In this document: positions 1 through 7,328 of the stretch, in pieces
Layout: the number at the start of each line of letters is the position of its first letter
Position numbering within the stretch: position 1 is the stretch's first letter
IMG/VR virus record: IMGVR_UViG_3300031746_000193
Coordinates: 1-21,929 of that record
DNA length: 21,929 nt
DNA from: a virus
Reading direction: 5' to 3' (one strand)
Notes under the pieces: model-generated
The model's database searches: none
The model's input: only the letters and a program-made list of their open reading frames with translations
What the model was told of the DNA's origin: nothing
Position numbers and translations under genes: made by a program

Positions 1-45
1 GTTTTTCTCCTTTTTTTGTTCTCAACTCACCCGGAGAACTTAGGT

Positions 46-82
46 CCCGGGGTTCCCTCCATGTTCCGAGGGATTACCCGGG
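46..82 (-). other. Strong nested hairpin downstream of the capsid gene
   Basis: The outer arms CCCGGG (46-51 and 77-82) pair, and inside them TCCCTC (54-59) pairs with GAGGGA (68-73) around an 8-nt loop. It lies in the 111-nt stretch between the capsid stop and the left edge of the window. There is no T-run after it on the minus strand, so it does not look like a standard Rho-independent terminator. It could instead block 3' decay or act as an attenuator on the capsid mRNA. A second inverted repeat, GTTCTC/GAGAAC (about 19-40), sits just before an AAAGGAG motif at the window edge, which is probably the ribosome site of the next late gene outside the window. Confidence 0.5.
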
Positions 83-111
83 AGGGTTATAGTCTAACTA
101 CCTTTACACTT

Positions 112-975
112 CTACACGCATGCAATTTCAACAACCATTGCATCTTCTACACGAATCGCGCCCATATCCATGGACACATATGGCTGCCAAGAAAAATTCT
201 TGGTTGATTCTTCTGTCAACCTTACCGTAATATCTTGGATATTCCCGTACCCAATTGCTCCTTTGCAGTAGGCATAAGAAAACCAGGCTGCCGGAACAGA
301 ACCGTTTTCCTGATAGATCAATTCCGTCTGGATGAACTTGAATCCCAGGAAGGTATCAATCTGACCGGAAACAAGTGTTCTTACGGTGTTATAATCTGCG
401 CTTGTCGCTTCGACGGTTCCCAACAGATCAATAAGGTCTTCAGACGTATGAACAAAGTACCTATTTTCTATCGGAGCTTCCGCTTCATCAAGAAGCTGTT
501 TGGCGTTCAAGAGTTTAGCAACGGTCATCCCAACTCCACCCGCAATAATATGTTGAGCGGGGGGAAGAGCCAAAGCTGTACCCGCAGCTCCTACAAACGT
601 ATTTCCCCCAAGTGCCGCAAGAATAAGCCTATCTTTTCTCCTATTCATTGCATTTTTGGCGGCTTGCTGATATTGCCCCTTGGGATCAACAAGCATCCTG
701 GCCGCATCTATTCTGTCAAGCAATGTAGCCCAGACATAACCTTCCGAGGGGCATCTCCTTCTTGCATGTTCTGGTTCGATATTAGGTGTATTTCCGTGGC
801 GGGCACCCATGGGAATAGCTTCAGTTGCAGCAAGACTTTCCCAATAAAGGTATTCACCTTCCATTTTTATAGGAGGGATTGTGGTTCCTTCGAGGCGGGA
901 ATCCGCTTGCTGGCATAGCAAGCGCATTGTGTTCTGGTACTGTTGAACGTAAAGTTCGGTGATTGTTTCAGCCAT
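112..975 (-). CDS. Major capsid protein (BPP-1/BcepC6B podovirus type)
   Basis: A 287-aa protein that I recognise as the phage capsid family found in podoviruses with Bbp17-like capsids. It forms the icosahedral shell. The N-terminus begins MAETITELYVQQYQ and is followed by the segment that typically reads ADSRLEGTT and a Trp-containing WESL motif. A central alanine-rich stretch (residues about 120-150, including AALGGNTFVGAAGTA) and the later FVHTSEDLIDLLG region fit this family. Its position as the last gene after scaffold in a portal, Bbp19, scaffold, capsid series supports the call. The ATG has a GGAGAA ribosome site a few bases upstream. The 151-nt leader before it is structured and may carry extra expression signals suited to an abundant protein. 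The assignment is by pattern; no alignment was run. Confidence 0.85.
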   Translation of the reverse strand: MAETITELYVQQYQNTMRLLCQQADSRLEGTTIPPIKMEGEYLYWESLAATEAIPMGARHGNTPNIEPEHARRRCPSEGYVWATLLDRIDAARMLVDPKGQYQQAAKNAMNRRKDRLILAALGGNTFVGAAGTALALPPAQHIIAGGVGMTVAKLLNAKQLLDEAEAPIENRYFVHTSEDLIDLLGTVEATSADYNTVRTLVSGQIDTFLGFKFIQTELIYQENGSVPAAWFSYAYCKGAIGYGNIQDITVRLTEESTKNFSWQPYVSMDMGAIRVEDAMVVEIACV

Positions 976-1126
976 GACAGTTCTCCTTTTAAACCCAAAT
1001 TTTTAGTTTGAGATTTATCGAAGAACTGCCCGACCTTTTCGGATTCTCCTTGGCCTTGAGGTGGCCCCAACCGCCTTCTTTCGGGCTGTCAGCCGACCCT
1101 TTCGGGCTCCCGGACTCTTTTATAAT
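976..1126 (-). promoter_or_regulatory. GC-rich structured leader before the capsid gene
   Basis: This 151-nt gap is unusually long for the tightly packed head operon. Its far end (about 1111-1133) is AT-rich and holds a TATAAA-like box on the minus strand that could serve as a -10, with no convincing -35. The middle is GC-rich. On the minus strand it contains AGCCCGAAAG twice, about 21 nt apart. The first copy can fold as CCC-GAAA-GGG, a GNRA tetraloop hairpin. A related CCGAAAAGGTCGG occurs closer to the capsid start, and GGCC-ACCTCAA-GGCC forms another hairpin. No convincing gene is present. It may be a capsid-specific leader that tunes translation or mRNA stability. Confidence 0.4.
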
Positions 1127-1516
1127 TTACCAATTAATAACTTGTTGGTTTATCTTCTTTCTGCACGTTCTAACCAAGGAAAGAAAATCTCCTTCACCCA
1201 TCCATCCTGATAGAATTTTAGGTTCACCTGAAATCTGTTCTTTTTCTGATTCTTTAGGCCTACCTTGTTTTCTTTTAAAGCCGAGAACCATACTAACTTC
1301 GTATCCAATGAACCTGACACCTTCTGTATTTTGGATTGTTTTTCTTCGGGCATATTCCAACTCTACAAAATCGTTGATTGGAATATCATCAAGCTTTATT
1401 TCATTTTCGATCTTTGGCCTTTCAGGTTCAGATCTCTTAATTTTCTCAACCTTTAGGGGTGGCAATCCCTTCTCCGCTCTGTCCCAGTCTTTCTTGCTCA
1501 TCGCTTCGGTTTGCAT
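1127..1516 (-). CDS. Hypothetical protein between scaffold and capsid
   Basis: A 129-aa basic, highly charged protein with no family I recognise. The N-terminal half is rich in Lys, Glu and Pro (KVEKIKRSEPERPKIENEIK). A more hydrophobic centre reads FVELEYARRK and VRFIGYEVSMVLGFKRK. The tail is again charged. No membrane segment or signal peptide is seen. The gene starts 3 nt after the scaffold stop (1520), so the two are probably translationally coupled, with an AGGAGGTAAATAA-like ribosome site overlapping the scaffold end. By position it could be a minor head component or an accessory to assembly, but nothing in the sequence shows this. Confidence 0.7.
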   Translation of the reverse strand: MQTEAMSKKDWDRAEKGLPPLKVEKIKRSEPERPKIENEIKLDDIPINDFVELEYARRKTIQNTEGVRFIGYEVSMVLGFKRKQGRPKESEKEQISGEPKILSGWMGEGDFLSLVRTCRKKINQQVINW

Positions 1517-1519
1517 GGT

Positions 1520-2398
1520 TTATTTACCTCCTAAGCGAATGAATTGCTGTTGTAATTGGGTATATTCCTCAACGGCCTCTTTGTGCTGCCGATGGCTGAT
1601 GTCGTTAATGGGATGTTTCGGATCATTCATCATGGCATCAATCTTGCCCTTCACCTGCTCTTTGGTGATCACTCCCGGGATCCCTCCAGTTATCAAATCA
1701 TCTTCAAGAAGAGGATCTCCTATCTCAGCAAAGGCCATGACCAATCTTTTCCCGATCGCTGGAGGAAGTTGACTCATAATCTCATCCCCGTCCACACCGA
1801 GATACTTTGCCGCCGCTCTCCTTGCGGCTTCCATCTTCCGGGTATAAAGACCACCAAATTCCTTCTTCATTCCCTGTTTCATCGTTTCAAATGCAGTTTG
1901 TTCCTGTCTGTCAGATTCTTCTTGAAAATTCAGATACCAGTCAAAAAGTCCCTGTGCAACCGAGGGAGCAACCCCTAACTTGTGAGCAGTTTGTTTAAAA
2001 GAATTCACAAGTGGCTCATTAGCCTTGAACCCCTCAATCGTCGGCATCTTGATATCATACTTATCTGGGGATTCTGGAACATTCTCAAGAACCCCATTCG
2101 CCCTGAGTTTTCCGAGAATATCCTTGACCGCCCTATCCCTATCCTCTGGTTTCGCATCCTTCGCTGGAAGTTGGATTGAACCCCCAATCATTTTCTGACT
2201 ATTAATGAAACTCTTTGTCAGTCCGTGAAAATCCTTGATCGGTTCAAGGGATTTGTCTTTGCCGAGATCTCCCAAGGATTCTTTGAACCCCTGAAAATGT
2301 TCGGCTCCCCCCTTCGACCAATCAATACCCGCAGATCCGGTTCCCTCTCCCAAAGGAAGGGTTCCCTGACTCCCTGCCGTTACAACTTCTTCTCCCAT
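1520..2398 (-). CDS. Putative head scaffolding protein
   Basis: A 292-aa protein, acidic and Gly/Lys-rich at the N-terminus, with long helical charged regions (about 130-190 and 250-285). This is the usual look of podovirus scaffolds (T7 gp9-like and similar). Such proteins fill the procapsid and guide shell assembly before leaving. A segment near residues 45-80 (ending TKSFINSQKMIGGSIQLP) recurs in phage scaffolds by my recollection: a helix with an SQKMIG-type motif. The centre has WYLNFQEESDRQEQ and the C-terminus is Gln-rich (YTQLQQQFIRLGGK). It sits one gene before the major capsid protein, the standard place for a scaffold. A GGAGGTAATTTT ribosome site precedes the ATG. The function is inferred from composition, motif and order. 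Confidence 0.75.
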   Translation of the reverse strand: MGEEVVTAGSQGTLPLGEGTGSAGIDWSKGGAEHFQGFKESLGDLGKDKSLEPIKDFHGLTKSFINSQKMIGGSIQLPAKDAKPEDRDRAVKDILGKLRANGVLENVPESPDKYDIKMPTIEGFKANEPLVNSFKQTAHKLGVAPSVAQGLFDWYLNFQEESDRQEQTAFETMKQGMKKEFGGLYTRKMEAARRAAAKYLGVDGDEIMSQLPPAIGKRLVMAFAEIGDPLLEDDLITGGIPGVITKEQVKGKIDAMMNDPKHPINDISHRQHKEAVEEYTQLQQQFIRLGGK

Positions 2399-2411
2399 AA
2401 AATTACCTCCT

Positions 2412-2561
2412 TTATTTTATTCTTCTTAAAATTTCATCTTGAACTATTTCATATTCCTTTATTGTTAATTTTGGATCGTCCTTTAGTTGAATAAGTTCAA
2501 GGTTTGAAAGTTTTTTTAGTTTTTTCCCCAACAGTACGACTTCTCTGAAAGTCATATACAT
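2412..2561 (-). CDS. Small hypothetical protein (49 aa)
   Basis: A 49-aa reading frame starting MYMTFREVVLLGKK and ending in a charged helix (YEIVQDEILRRIK). GGAGG lies 4 nt before the first ATG and 10 nt before an in-frame ATG two codons later, so either start is possible. It fills the gap between the decoration-like gene (2571) and scaffold (2398) exactly, with another GGAGG for scaffold just after its stop. Predicted helical, no Cys, no membrane segment. No function is recognisable; the perfect fit between neighbours and the ribosome site argue that it is real. Confidence 0.65.
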   Translation of the reverse strand: MYMTFREVVLLGKKLKKLSNLELIQLKDDPKLTIKEYEIVQDEILRRIK

Positions 2562-2570
2562 AAAACCTCC

Positions 2571-2996
2571 TTATATTGCAAACGTGATAGTGACAGTCGC
2601 CGTAGCAGTGGAGTTGACCGTGCCAGTAACCTGGACTGAACTATCAATGGTGGCAATAACAGAACCGGCTCCCACCCCTGTTCCAGTGATTGCCATACCA
2701 ACGACCAATCCAACGGTAGATGGCAACCCAGCAATGATCTTATTGCCGTTAGTTGTCCCCCCAGCCATTACAGCCCTAACCCCATGATATATATATTCAG
2801 TATCACCGAGTGCAGCAAGACGGGTGGCTTTTAAGCCCATAATTGTAGCAATCTGTTGCCCATCTGCATAATTATACCCAAGACCATGTAGTCCTGCGGC
2901 ATCCCCTTGAAAGGGAGCCCTTGGCATTTGGGAAACCAAGGGTCTAATCGTACTTCTTAAAATATTAATCGCCTCAACAAGTTCTGATCTAAGCAT
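2571..2996 (-). CDS. Putative decoration or minor head protein
   Basis: A 141-aa protein in two parts. Residues 1-75 are helical and include PRAPFQGDAAGLHGLGYNYA. Residues about 85-141 are Gly/Ala/Thr/Val-rich beta sequence: VVGMAITGTGVGAGSVIATID followed by VTGTVNSTATATVTITF. This second part matches a repeat-like beta motif (G..V.GTG...G..I..I......V) that I know from many phage head and tail surface proteins, often as a C-terminal add-on. It probably sits on the capsid surface or helps stabilise the head, since it lies between the portal-side genes and scaffold. The GTG-rich C-terminal sequence has no Cys or Trp. No signal or membrane segment. Family assignment is loose. Confidence 0.65.
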   Translation of the reverse strand: MLRSELVEAINILRSTIRPLVSQMPRAPFQGDAAGLHGLGYNYADGQQIATIMGLKATRLAALGDTEYIYHGVRAVMAGGTTNGNKIIAGLPSTVGLVVGMAITGTGVGAGSVIATIDSSVQVTGTVNSTATATVTITFAI

Positions 2997-2997
2997 T

Positions 2998-3255
2998 TCA
3001 TTCCTCCTTTTGTTCTTCTTCTACTTCAAGACCACTTTCTGCCCTTCTCAACATTTCTTTGATTCTTTCAAGTAAATCTCTATTCGAACTTCGATGAAGA
3101 GTTTCATATAAATCCCCCCTCACATAACACTCTCCGCCGTATTCTGCCTCAAGATCCTCCAACACTCTTTCCCCGGAAGAAGAGGTAAAGGTGATCGCAT
3201 AATCATGGATCATCTCCAGTTGGGCCTGATTAACCTTGAGCGGTTTTCTCTCCAC
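2998..3255 (-). CDS. Bbp19-like small head protein
   Basis: An 85-aa acidic protein that resembles the Bbp19 family of Bordetella phage BPP-1 and relatives. After a short N-terminus comes the typical pattern of a hydrophobic strand, GERVLEDLEAEYG, then a conserved loop and LLERIKEMLRRAE. It ends in a Glu-rich tail. Its place directly after the portal gene and before scaffold and capsid is the usual one. The start is GTG at 3255, overlapping the portal 3' end by 26 nt, with GGAG about 10 nt upstream. In-frame ATG starts would remove part of the conserved region. The role is not established in this family; a head assembly or head-completion function is inferred from position. Confidence 0.7.
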   Translation of the reverse strand: MERKPLKVNQAQLEMIHDYAITFTSSSGERVLEDLEAEYGGECYVRGDLYETLHRSSNRDLLERIKEMLRRAESGLEVEEEQKEE

Positions 3256-4891
3256 CTGCCATTTGCTCCATCAACATTCTCCCGGCCGGCGCCACGTCCT
3301 TAATTCCTGCGGCAAGTCGTTCGAGGTCTTGTTTCTTCTTTTCTTCCGCCTGTGCCTTTGCCCTGTCTTTCCTGATTACATCCCTCTCTTCTACTGATCT
3401 CATTGTCTTAGAAGGCATCCCTTCCACTTCTGCGGTGTGCCTCATTACTTCATCGCCGTCAAAGTTATCGAAAATTTCTGGATAAGCAGGGGCAATCTGA
3501 GCGGCAACTTGAATCACCTTCTGCATCCTCGTTACTTCTGCCTGTCTCTGGGACTTCGCCAGGGGTCCCTCATATTCAATATCTATGTCTCTCACGCCCA
3601 TGCGTGCAAGAATCGGAGGGGGAGGAGGAAGAACCTGATACTTCCCGGAAGTTGCCCTCATCATAATCCCAAATTCTCTTTCGATAAGAGGATTCAACCC
3701 TTCCCCCTCAAATCTTCCAAGAGTGGGTCCCAAAATTCTCTGCATGAGCTCATATCTCACGGCCACTTCCATTTCCCTCATGTCAGATTTTTCAGGTAGA
3801 CTTAATTGATCGCAACTAAAAATCTCTTTAATAGATTGGCGTAAGTCAACTACATTTAATTGAGTAAGATCGTGCCGAGCCTTACGATCGAGTGTCCAGA
3901 TCGAATCTTTATCACGGGCAATATTCCGGCCACCCGGCCATAACTTCAGAGACCCAATGACTCCGCCATCTTTCTCAAACGTGGCTGGATCGACATCTTT
4001 CGCCAATGACTTTAGACCCAGTTCTTTAAGTTTGTTTAAACTCTTAACATCGGGCGAAGCCGTATGTCCCCGTCCCCTACCGTAATCTTCATCTGAGCGT
4101 TTTGACCAACGTGGAACAATGAAAGGGAACTCATAATAACCGGCCTCAGAGACTACATTCTTGTCATCGACACCGATATAGTAAGAGACAAATTGTTTTG
4201 TTCCATCCATTCTTTGAAATTCCATTTCCTTCGGATACACACAATGGATAAATTTAAATTTGTCAAATGGTTTCTTGTCAACCTGTTTAGTTATTTTCTC
4301 TCCGAGTTTTTTCTCTCCCCATTTTTTGACTGCCGCCCTTGCCGAAAGTTCAAATTCCCTATAAAGAGTATCAACCTTTCCTTCTGCATTTTCGGAAGTG
4401 CAGTATTCGGAATTTGAAAGAGATTTGTACTGAAGACCATTGAATCCAGGATAAAAAATCTGTTTTTCTTCGACAAAAACACAACATTGTCCAAATCCTA
4501 CCATGTCAAGATATCCTTCATGGATTTCAGAGTTGAAATTGGATTGGTGTCGTGCGACACTCATAATATTCGCACATGCCTCAACCCAATCCATGACCTC
4601 CTTCATCCGATTAAGTCTATCGTCTCTAAGTTTGAAGGAAGACCAGATAGAAGAAGAAGGAGTGAGTGTTCCGTGCATTGAAGCCGCAAGAAGATTGATG
4701 CAATGTTCAGCGGTAGAATCGTATTGGTATGTAGTCTGTTTCTGTCCGGGAGTAAGTGTGTATCCAATACCGACTCTACGAGTAAATTGATATTCCGCTA
4801 TCTCTTCCCAAAGGGGTTCATAAAGAAGACGGATGGATTTCAAATCTTCATTTCGGTCAATGTGAAACTTGATTTCTTCGTCAGTTAACAT
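3230..4891 (-). CDS. Portal protein (podovirus head-tail connector)
   Basis: A 553-aa protein of the podovirus head-tail connector family, forming the dodecameric ring at the head vertex through which DNA is packaged and ejected. The N-terminal part has the helical LLYEPLWEEIAEYQFTRR segment. It is followed by the typical YDSTAEHCINLLAASMHGTLTPSSSIW block, in which phage connectors carry a similar D(S/T)TA...LAA...G.LT motif. The long C-terminal half contains EKSDMREMEVAVRYE and a coiled, Lys/Glu-rich region. ATG at 4891 is 4 nt after the preceding stop. An in-frame GTG at 4948 (19 codons upstream, with a GAGGAAGAGG ribosome-site-like stretch) is possible and would give 572 aa, but it would overlap the upstream gene by 53 nt. 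Family confidence is high; start choice is moderate. Confidence 0.9.
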   Translation of the reverse strand: MLTDEEIKFHIDRNEDLKSIRLLYEPLWEEIAEYQFTRRVGIGYTLTPGQKQTTYQYDSTAEHCINLLAASMHGTLTPSSSIWSSFKLRDDRLNRMKEVMDWVEACANIMSVARHQSNFNSEIHEGYLDMVGFGQCCVFVEEKQIFYPGFNGLQYKSLSNSEYCTSENAEGKVDTLYREFELSARAAVKKWGEKKLGEKITKQVDKKPFDKFKFIHCVYPKEMEFQRMDGTKQFVSYYIGVDDKNVVSEAGYYEFPFIVPRWSKRSDEDYGRGRGHTASPDVKSLNKLKELGLKSLAKDVDPATFEKDGGVIGSLKLWPGGRNIARDKDSIWTLDRKARHDLTQLNVVDLRQSIKEIFSCDQLSLPEKSDMREMEVAVRYELMQRILGPTLGRFEGEGLNPLIEREFGIMMRATSGKYQVLPPPPPILARMGVRDIDIEYEGPLAKSQRQAEVTRMQKVIQVAAQIAPAYPEIFDNFDGDEVMRHTAEVEGMPSKTMRSVEERDVIRKDRAKAQAEEKKKQDLERLAAGIKDVAPAGRMLMEQMAGGEKTAQG

Positions 4892-4895
4892 TAAT

Positions 4896-5369
4896 TCACC
4901 GGCCCAAAATGCTTCTTCGGTAAATAGGTGCAGTCCCAAGAACTCCACCCTCTTCCTCGGTGAGAAGGCTACGTCTCCTTTTCTTCCTACTGATCGCAGG
5001 TTCCTCTTTGCCTTTCACGGTTGCACTCTCTATGGTCGCTTCCCAGGCCCGGGGCGTGGGAAGCTCTACGGCTGCGGCACCGCCAGCAGGAGAGACAGTT
5101 CCTTCGGGAGCTGGAGTACCGGGCACCTTATCGGCCGGAAGATTTGTTTCAAACCTTCCTACTTCTGGATTAAATTCAGCAGCAGGTGCACCCCCAGGAT
5201 AACTTTCATCAACATTAAACATTCCTCCACTTTCACTTCCACCATCAACCCCAGCATCTCCCATCGTCCTCGCCTCCTTTGCGTCACGCATTATTTTAGC
5301 TGTTACTTTACCCATTGAGCACCCCGCTATGAAAATCATTAAGAATACGATTAAAACTAATCGCCCCAA
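4896..5369 (-). CDS. Portal-preceding small protein with lipobox-like N-terminus
   Basis: A 157-aa frame. The C-terminal 30 residues carry the pattern RRRSLLTEEEGGVL then Y-R-R-S-I-L-G at the end. I recognise this motif (R-S-L-L-T-G...LG) from small proteins encoded just before portal genes in BPP-1-type phages. The middle is Ala/Pro/Gly-rich and probably disordered. Unusually, the N-terminus reads as a lipoprotein signal: a hydrophobic core LVLIVFLMIFIAGC with a lipobox IAG-C at Cys17. That form needs a TTG start at 5369, which has only a weak ribosome site and overlaps the upstream gene by 13 nt. A rival start is the ATG at 5264, with AAAGGAGG 8 nt upstream. It would give a 122-aa soluble protein with no signal. 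The C-terminal call is solid; the N-terminus is open. Confidence 0.65.
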   Translation of the reverse strand: MGRLVLIVFLMIFIAGCSMGKVTAKIMRDAKEARTMGDAGVDGGSESGGMFNVDESYPGGAPAAEFNPEVGRFETNLPADKVPGTPAPEGTVSPAGGAAAVELPTPRAWEATIESATVKGKEEPAISRKKRRRSLLTEEEGGVLGTAPIYRRSILGR

Positions 5370-5488
5370 TCCACACCTTTGATGGTTCCTTTATTCTTCG
5401 AGGCCCAGAATACTTGCTCCCCTTTTTTCTTTCCATAACTGGCTCTCATGGATTTTTTTATCTTCTTACCTTTTTTTGTAAGTGGCAT
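5357..5488 (-). CDS. Conserved small basic phage protein (43 aa)
   Basis: A 43-aa protein beginning MPLTKKGKKIKKSMRASYG, continuing KKKGEQVFWASKNKGTIKG and ending VDWGD. I recognise this pattern (LTKKG.K....M...YG.KKG..VF.ASKNKG.I.G) as a small protein widespread in tailed phages and some plasmids, often annotated as a DUF7218-type protein. It is very basic, so nucleic-acid binding is plausible, but no activity is known to me. A GAGGTAGAAT ribosome site precedes the ATG. It lies between the 62-aa gene and the portal-preceding gene. Its reading frame is intact, which supports a real gene. Confidence 0.8.
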   Translation of the reverse strand: MPLTKKGKKIKKSMRASYGKKKGEQVFWASKNKGTIKGVDWGD

Positions 5489-5496
5489 ATTCTACC

Positions 5497-5685
5497 TCAA
5501 ATTTCTTCCTCAATATTTACTATTTCATCCAACCTGGGAATACTATAAATCTCAACAACATTATGTGCCTTTGATTTGTGATTTAATTTAGCTTCTTTAG
5601 CTTTCTCGATTCCAGTAAAAATTCCTATAACCATAGAAGATTCTCCACATTCAAGACAACCAATATCAATAACTATATAATACAT
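5497..5685 (-). CDS. Hypothetical protein after the large terminase (62 aa)
   Basis: A 62-aa acidic protein. The N-terminus MYYIVIDIGCLECGES carries two Cys in a C-x2-C arrangement and looks like a beta strand. The centre (GIFTGIEKAKEAKLNHK) looks like a strand-helix unit, and the end is acidic (NIEEEI). Start and ribosome site (GGAGG, 5 nt from ATG) overlap the last codons of the terminase gene, so it is translationally coupled. The alternating strand-helix pattern resembles small single-domain phage proteins of unknown function. I cannot assign a role. Confidence 0.7.
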   Translation of the reverse strand: MYYIVIDIGCLECGESSMVIGIFTGIEKAKEAKLNHKSKAHNVVEIYSIPRLDEIVNIEEEI

Positions 5686-5687
5686 TC

Positions 5688-7328
5688 CTACCTCCAGACA
5701 TTAAACTCCGTCTCGCTTTCCCTTATCCCGTACCCGGGTTGAAATACGTTAAACTCCGTCTCAGATTTTAGATTCTCACCATCCCTTCTGGGTTTGCTGT
5801 ATTTCACTCCGGTTAAAGTAACTCGGTAAAGATTCTCCATAAAGTGATCGTTCTCGTCCCGGGGTTTGTTATTGTCATCATAAGTCCAGCGCTGGATCTC
5901 CCAGATATGGCCCTCCTTCTCGATCTTGTCCAAACTTCGAAAGAAGAAAAGGGTCGGGGTTTTGTTGGGTCCCTCCAGCATCTTCTCGACGTTCCTGATC
6001 CCGGAGTCTTTATCCTTACTCGCAACGAAGAGGTCTATTCCATGTCTCCAAAGTCTTTCCTTTAGGACCGTGAAGGTATCGGGAATATCGAGGCCCCTGT
6101 TCTTGATATAGGCCATGTCCCCCTTCGACAAAGGATCAATGAAAACTTCTTTTATCCTCCAGGCATTGCGGGTCTGATGGCGGATGATATCGTCCGCCTC
6201 CTGTTCCGGTGACATATGCCCCCAGGTTTCGTCAATGGCGTAGATCCTGTCAAAAGGATCGACGGCATAGTAGGATATGGCATTGGGACGTGAAGGATGG
6301 TGATCAATCATGGGAACCACAGGCCAGTCGGTAGGGATGTCGAAGGGGTCAATGATGTGGATGTCGGGATTGAACGAAGGCCAAACACGCCCTTCCAGGT
6401 TTAGCCATCCCCCTTGGATTCGGGCTACTATCTCGGATTTACTTAAAGATACCTCAAAAGAATGTATCCCTTCTTCGGTCAAGTATGGATTGGCTCTAAT
6501 CGGAATTTCGGTAACGCTCGCAAATGAAGGATCGCGATTAAGAACAATTTCATCTAAAATCCATGATTCTTTCACTGCTGTCATGGTGAGAATAAAAATG
6601 CCGTTTGAAGCGATGAGTCCTCTTTTATTTGCTACATACTTATCTCTCTCCGGGGGCTCATCCGCCCATATAAAGTCTCCCTTCCAACCCTCATGGTCTC
6701 TCGTATCCTGCTTATTCGTTATCAATTCCAGACTGGATCCGTTCTTAAATTCCCAAAAATACTCTACCCCCACATTGTTCTTAGAGGTCTTATATTGGCC
6801 TTTGGGTATCCACGTTTGCAATTCAGGAACAATGACCGTAGCCGCGTGTTTCTCCCAATCCGAACATAGAATCCTGCCCCTTACCGACTTTCTTCCGAAT
6901 ACTGTTTCTTTCTTGTCCCAAGGCTGGATCCCTAAACAAAAACTCCCGACAATCACACTTCCCAAGACGGTCTTTCCAATTTGATTCGCTCCCTGAAGCG
7001 TTATGGTTTTCTTTCCAGCATGAAGATATTCCAAAATTTTACTTTGGTGAGGAGGTTTTTCATCATCTGTCCACCCACATTTGGGACATTCCCATGCAAA
7101 GTTGTTGCCTTTATAAAACTTTGCCCAATCATAAACCATCTCGATTCCGCATTTCTTACATAAAATACTCCTGATCGGCTTGAAAAAATGAATCCTATTT
7201 TCCTCAATATACTTTGGCACATCCACCCCGGACAACTGCCTGTCGTATTCCGCCCTCTTCTTATAAAGTTCCGCAAGGCGGGGATTCTTGGTATCGGGAA
7301 CAACCTCAGTTTTTCTGGGTTTTCTCAT
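5688..7328 (-). CDS. terL: Terminase large subunit
   Basis: A 546-aa packaging motor that cuts concatemeric DNA and pumps it through the portal using ATP. The N-terminus carries a zinc-ribbon insert (Cys57, Cys60, Cys81, Cys84). Walker A is GANQIGKT (about 113-120) and Walker B is FIWADEP (about 219-225), with the catalytic Glu in the DEPP motif. The nuclease half shows Asp in PMIDHHPS (about 342), Asp in VFIDPLSKGD (about 398) and the acidic DENDHFMENLYR near 494, which fits an RNase H-like fold. ATG at 7328 has GGAG 5 nt upstream; a GTG two codons earlier is the alternative. The C-terminus carries a 16-residue partial duplication (SETEFNV twice), described separately. The gene overlaps the upstream Cys-rich gene by 23 nt. 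Confidence 0.93.
   Translation of the reverse strand: MRKPRKTEVVPDTKNPRLAELYKKRAEYDRQLSGVDVPKYIEENRIHFFKPIRSILCKKCGIEMVYDWAKFYKGNNFAWECPKCGWTDDEKPPHQSKILEYLHAGKKTITLQGANQIGKTVLGSVIVGSFCLGIQPWDKKETVFGRKSVRGRILCSDWEKHAATVIVPELQTWIPKGQYKTSKNNVGVEYFWEFKNGSSLELITNKQDTRDHEGWKGDFIWADEPPERDKYVANKRGLIASNGIFILTMTAVKESWILDEIVLNRDPSFASVTEIPIRANPYLTEEGIHSFEVSLSKSEIVARIQGGWLNLEGRVWPSFNPDIHIIDPFDIPTDWPVVPMIDHHPSRPNAISYYAVDPFDRIYAIDETWGHMSPEQEADDIIRHQTRNAWRIKEVFIDPLSKGDMAYIKNRGLDIPDTFTVLKERLWRHGIDLFVASKDKDSGIRNVEKMLEGPNKTPTLFFFRSLDKIEKEGHIWEIQRWTYDDNNKPRDENDHFMENLYRVTLTGVKYSKPRRDGENLKSETEFNVFQPGYGIRESETEFNVWR
5701..5762. repeat. 14-bp direct repeat at the terminase 3' end
   Basis: TTAAACTCCGTCTC occurs at 5701-5714 and 5749-5762, a period of 48 nt or exactly 16 codons. 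It encodes SETEFNV twice at the terminase C-terminus. The flanking bases (ACATTAAAC versus ACGTTAAAC) are also close. It looks like the remains of a short in-frame tandem duplication that extended the protein. Confidence 0.7.

Noticed and set aside
235-918. Long plus-strand frame opposite the capsid gene
   Set aside because: It is antisense to a well-recognised capsid gene, has no ribosome site and its composition is that of a shadow frame.
1008-1772. 254-aa plus-strand frame across the capsid leader and scaffold region
   Set aside because: It crosses two minus-strand genes with better ribosome sites and gives a low-complexity Ser/Leu/Phe protein typical of antisense reading.
6310-6984. 224-aa plus-strand frame inside the large terminase gene
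   Set aside because: The minus-strand terminase has complete catalytic motifs; the antisense frame shows no motif.
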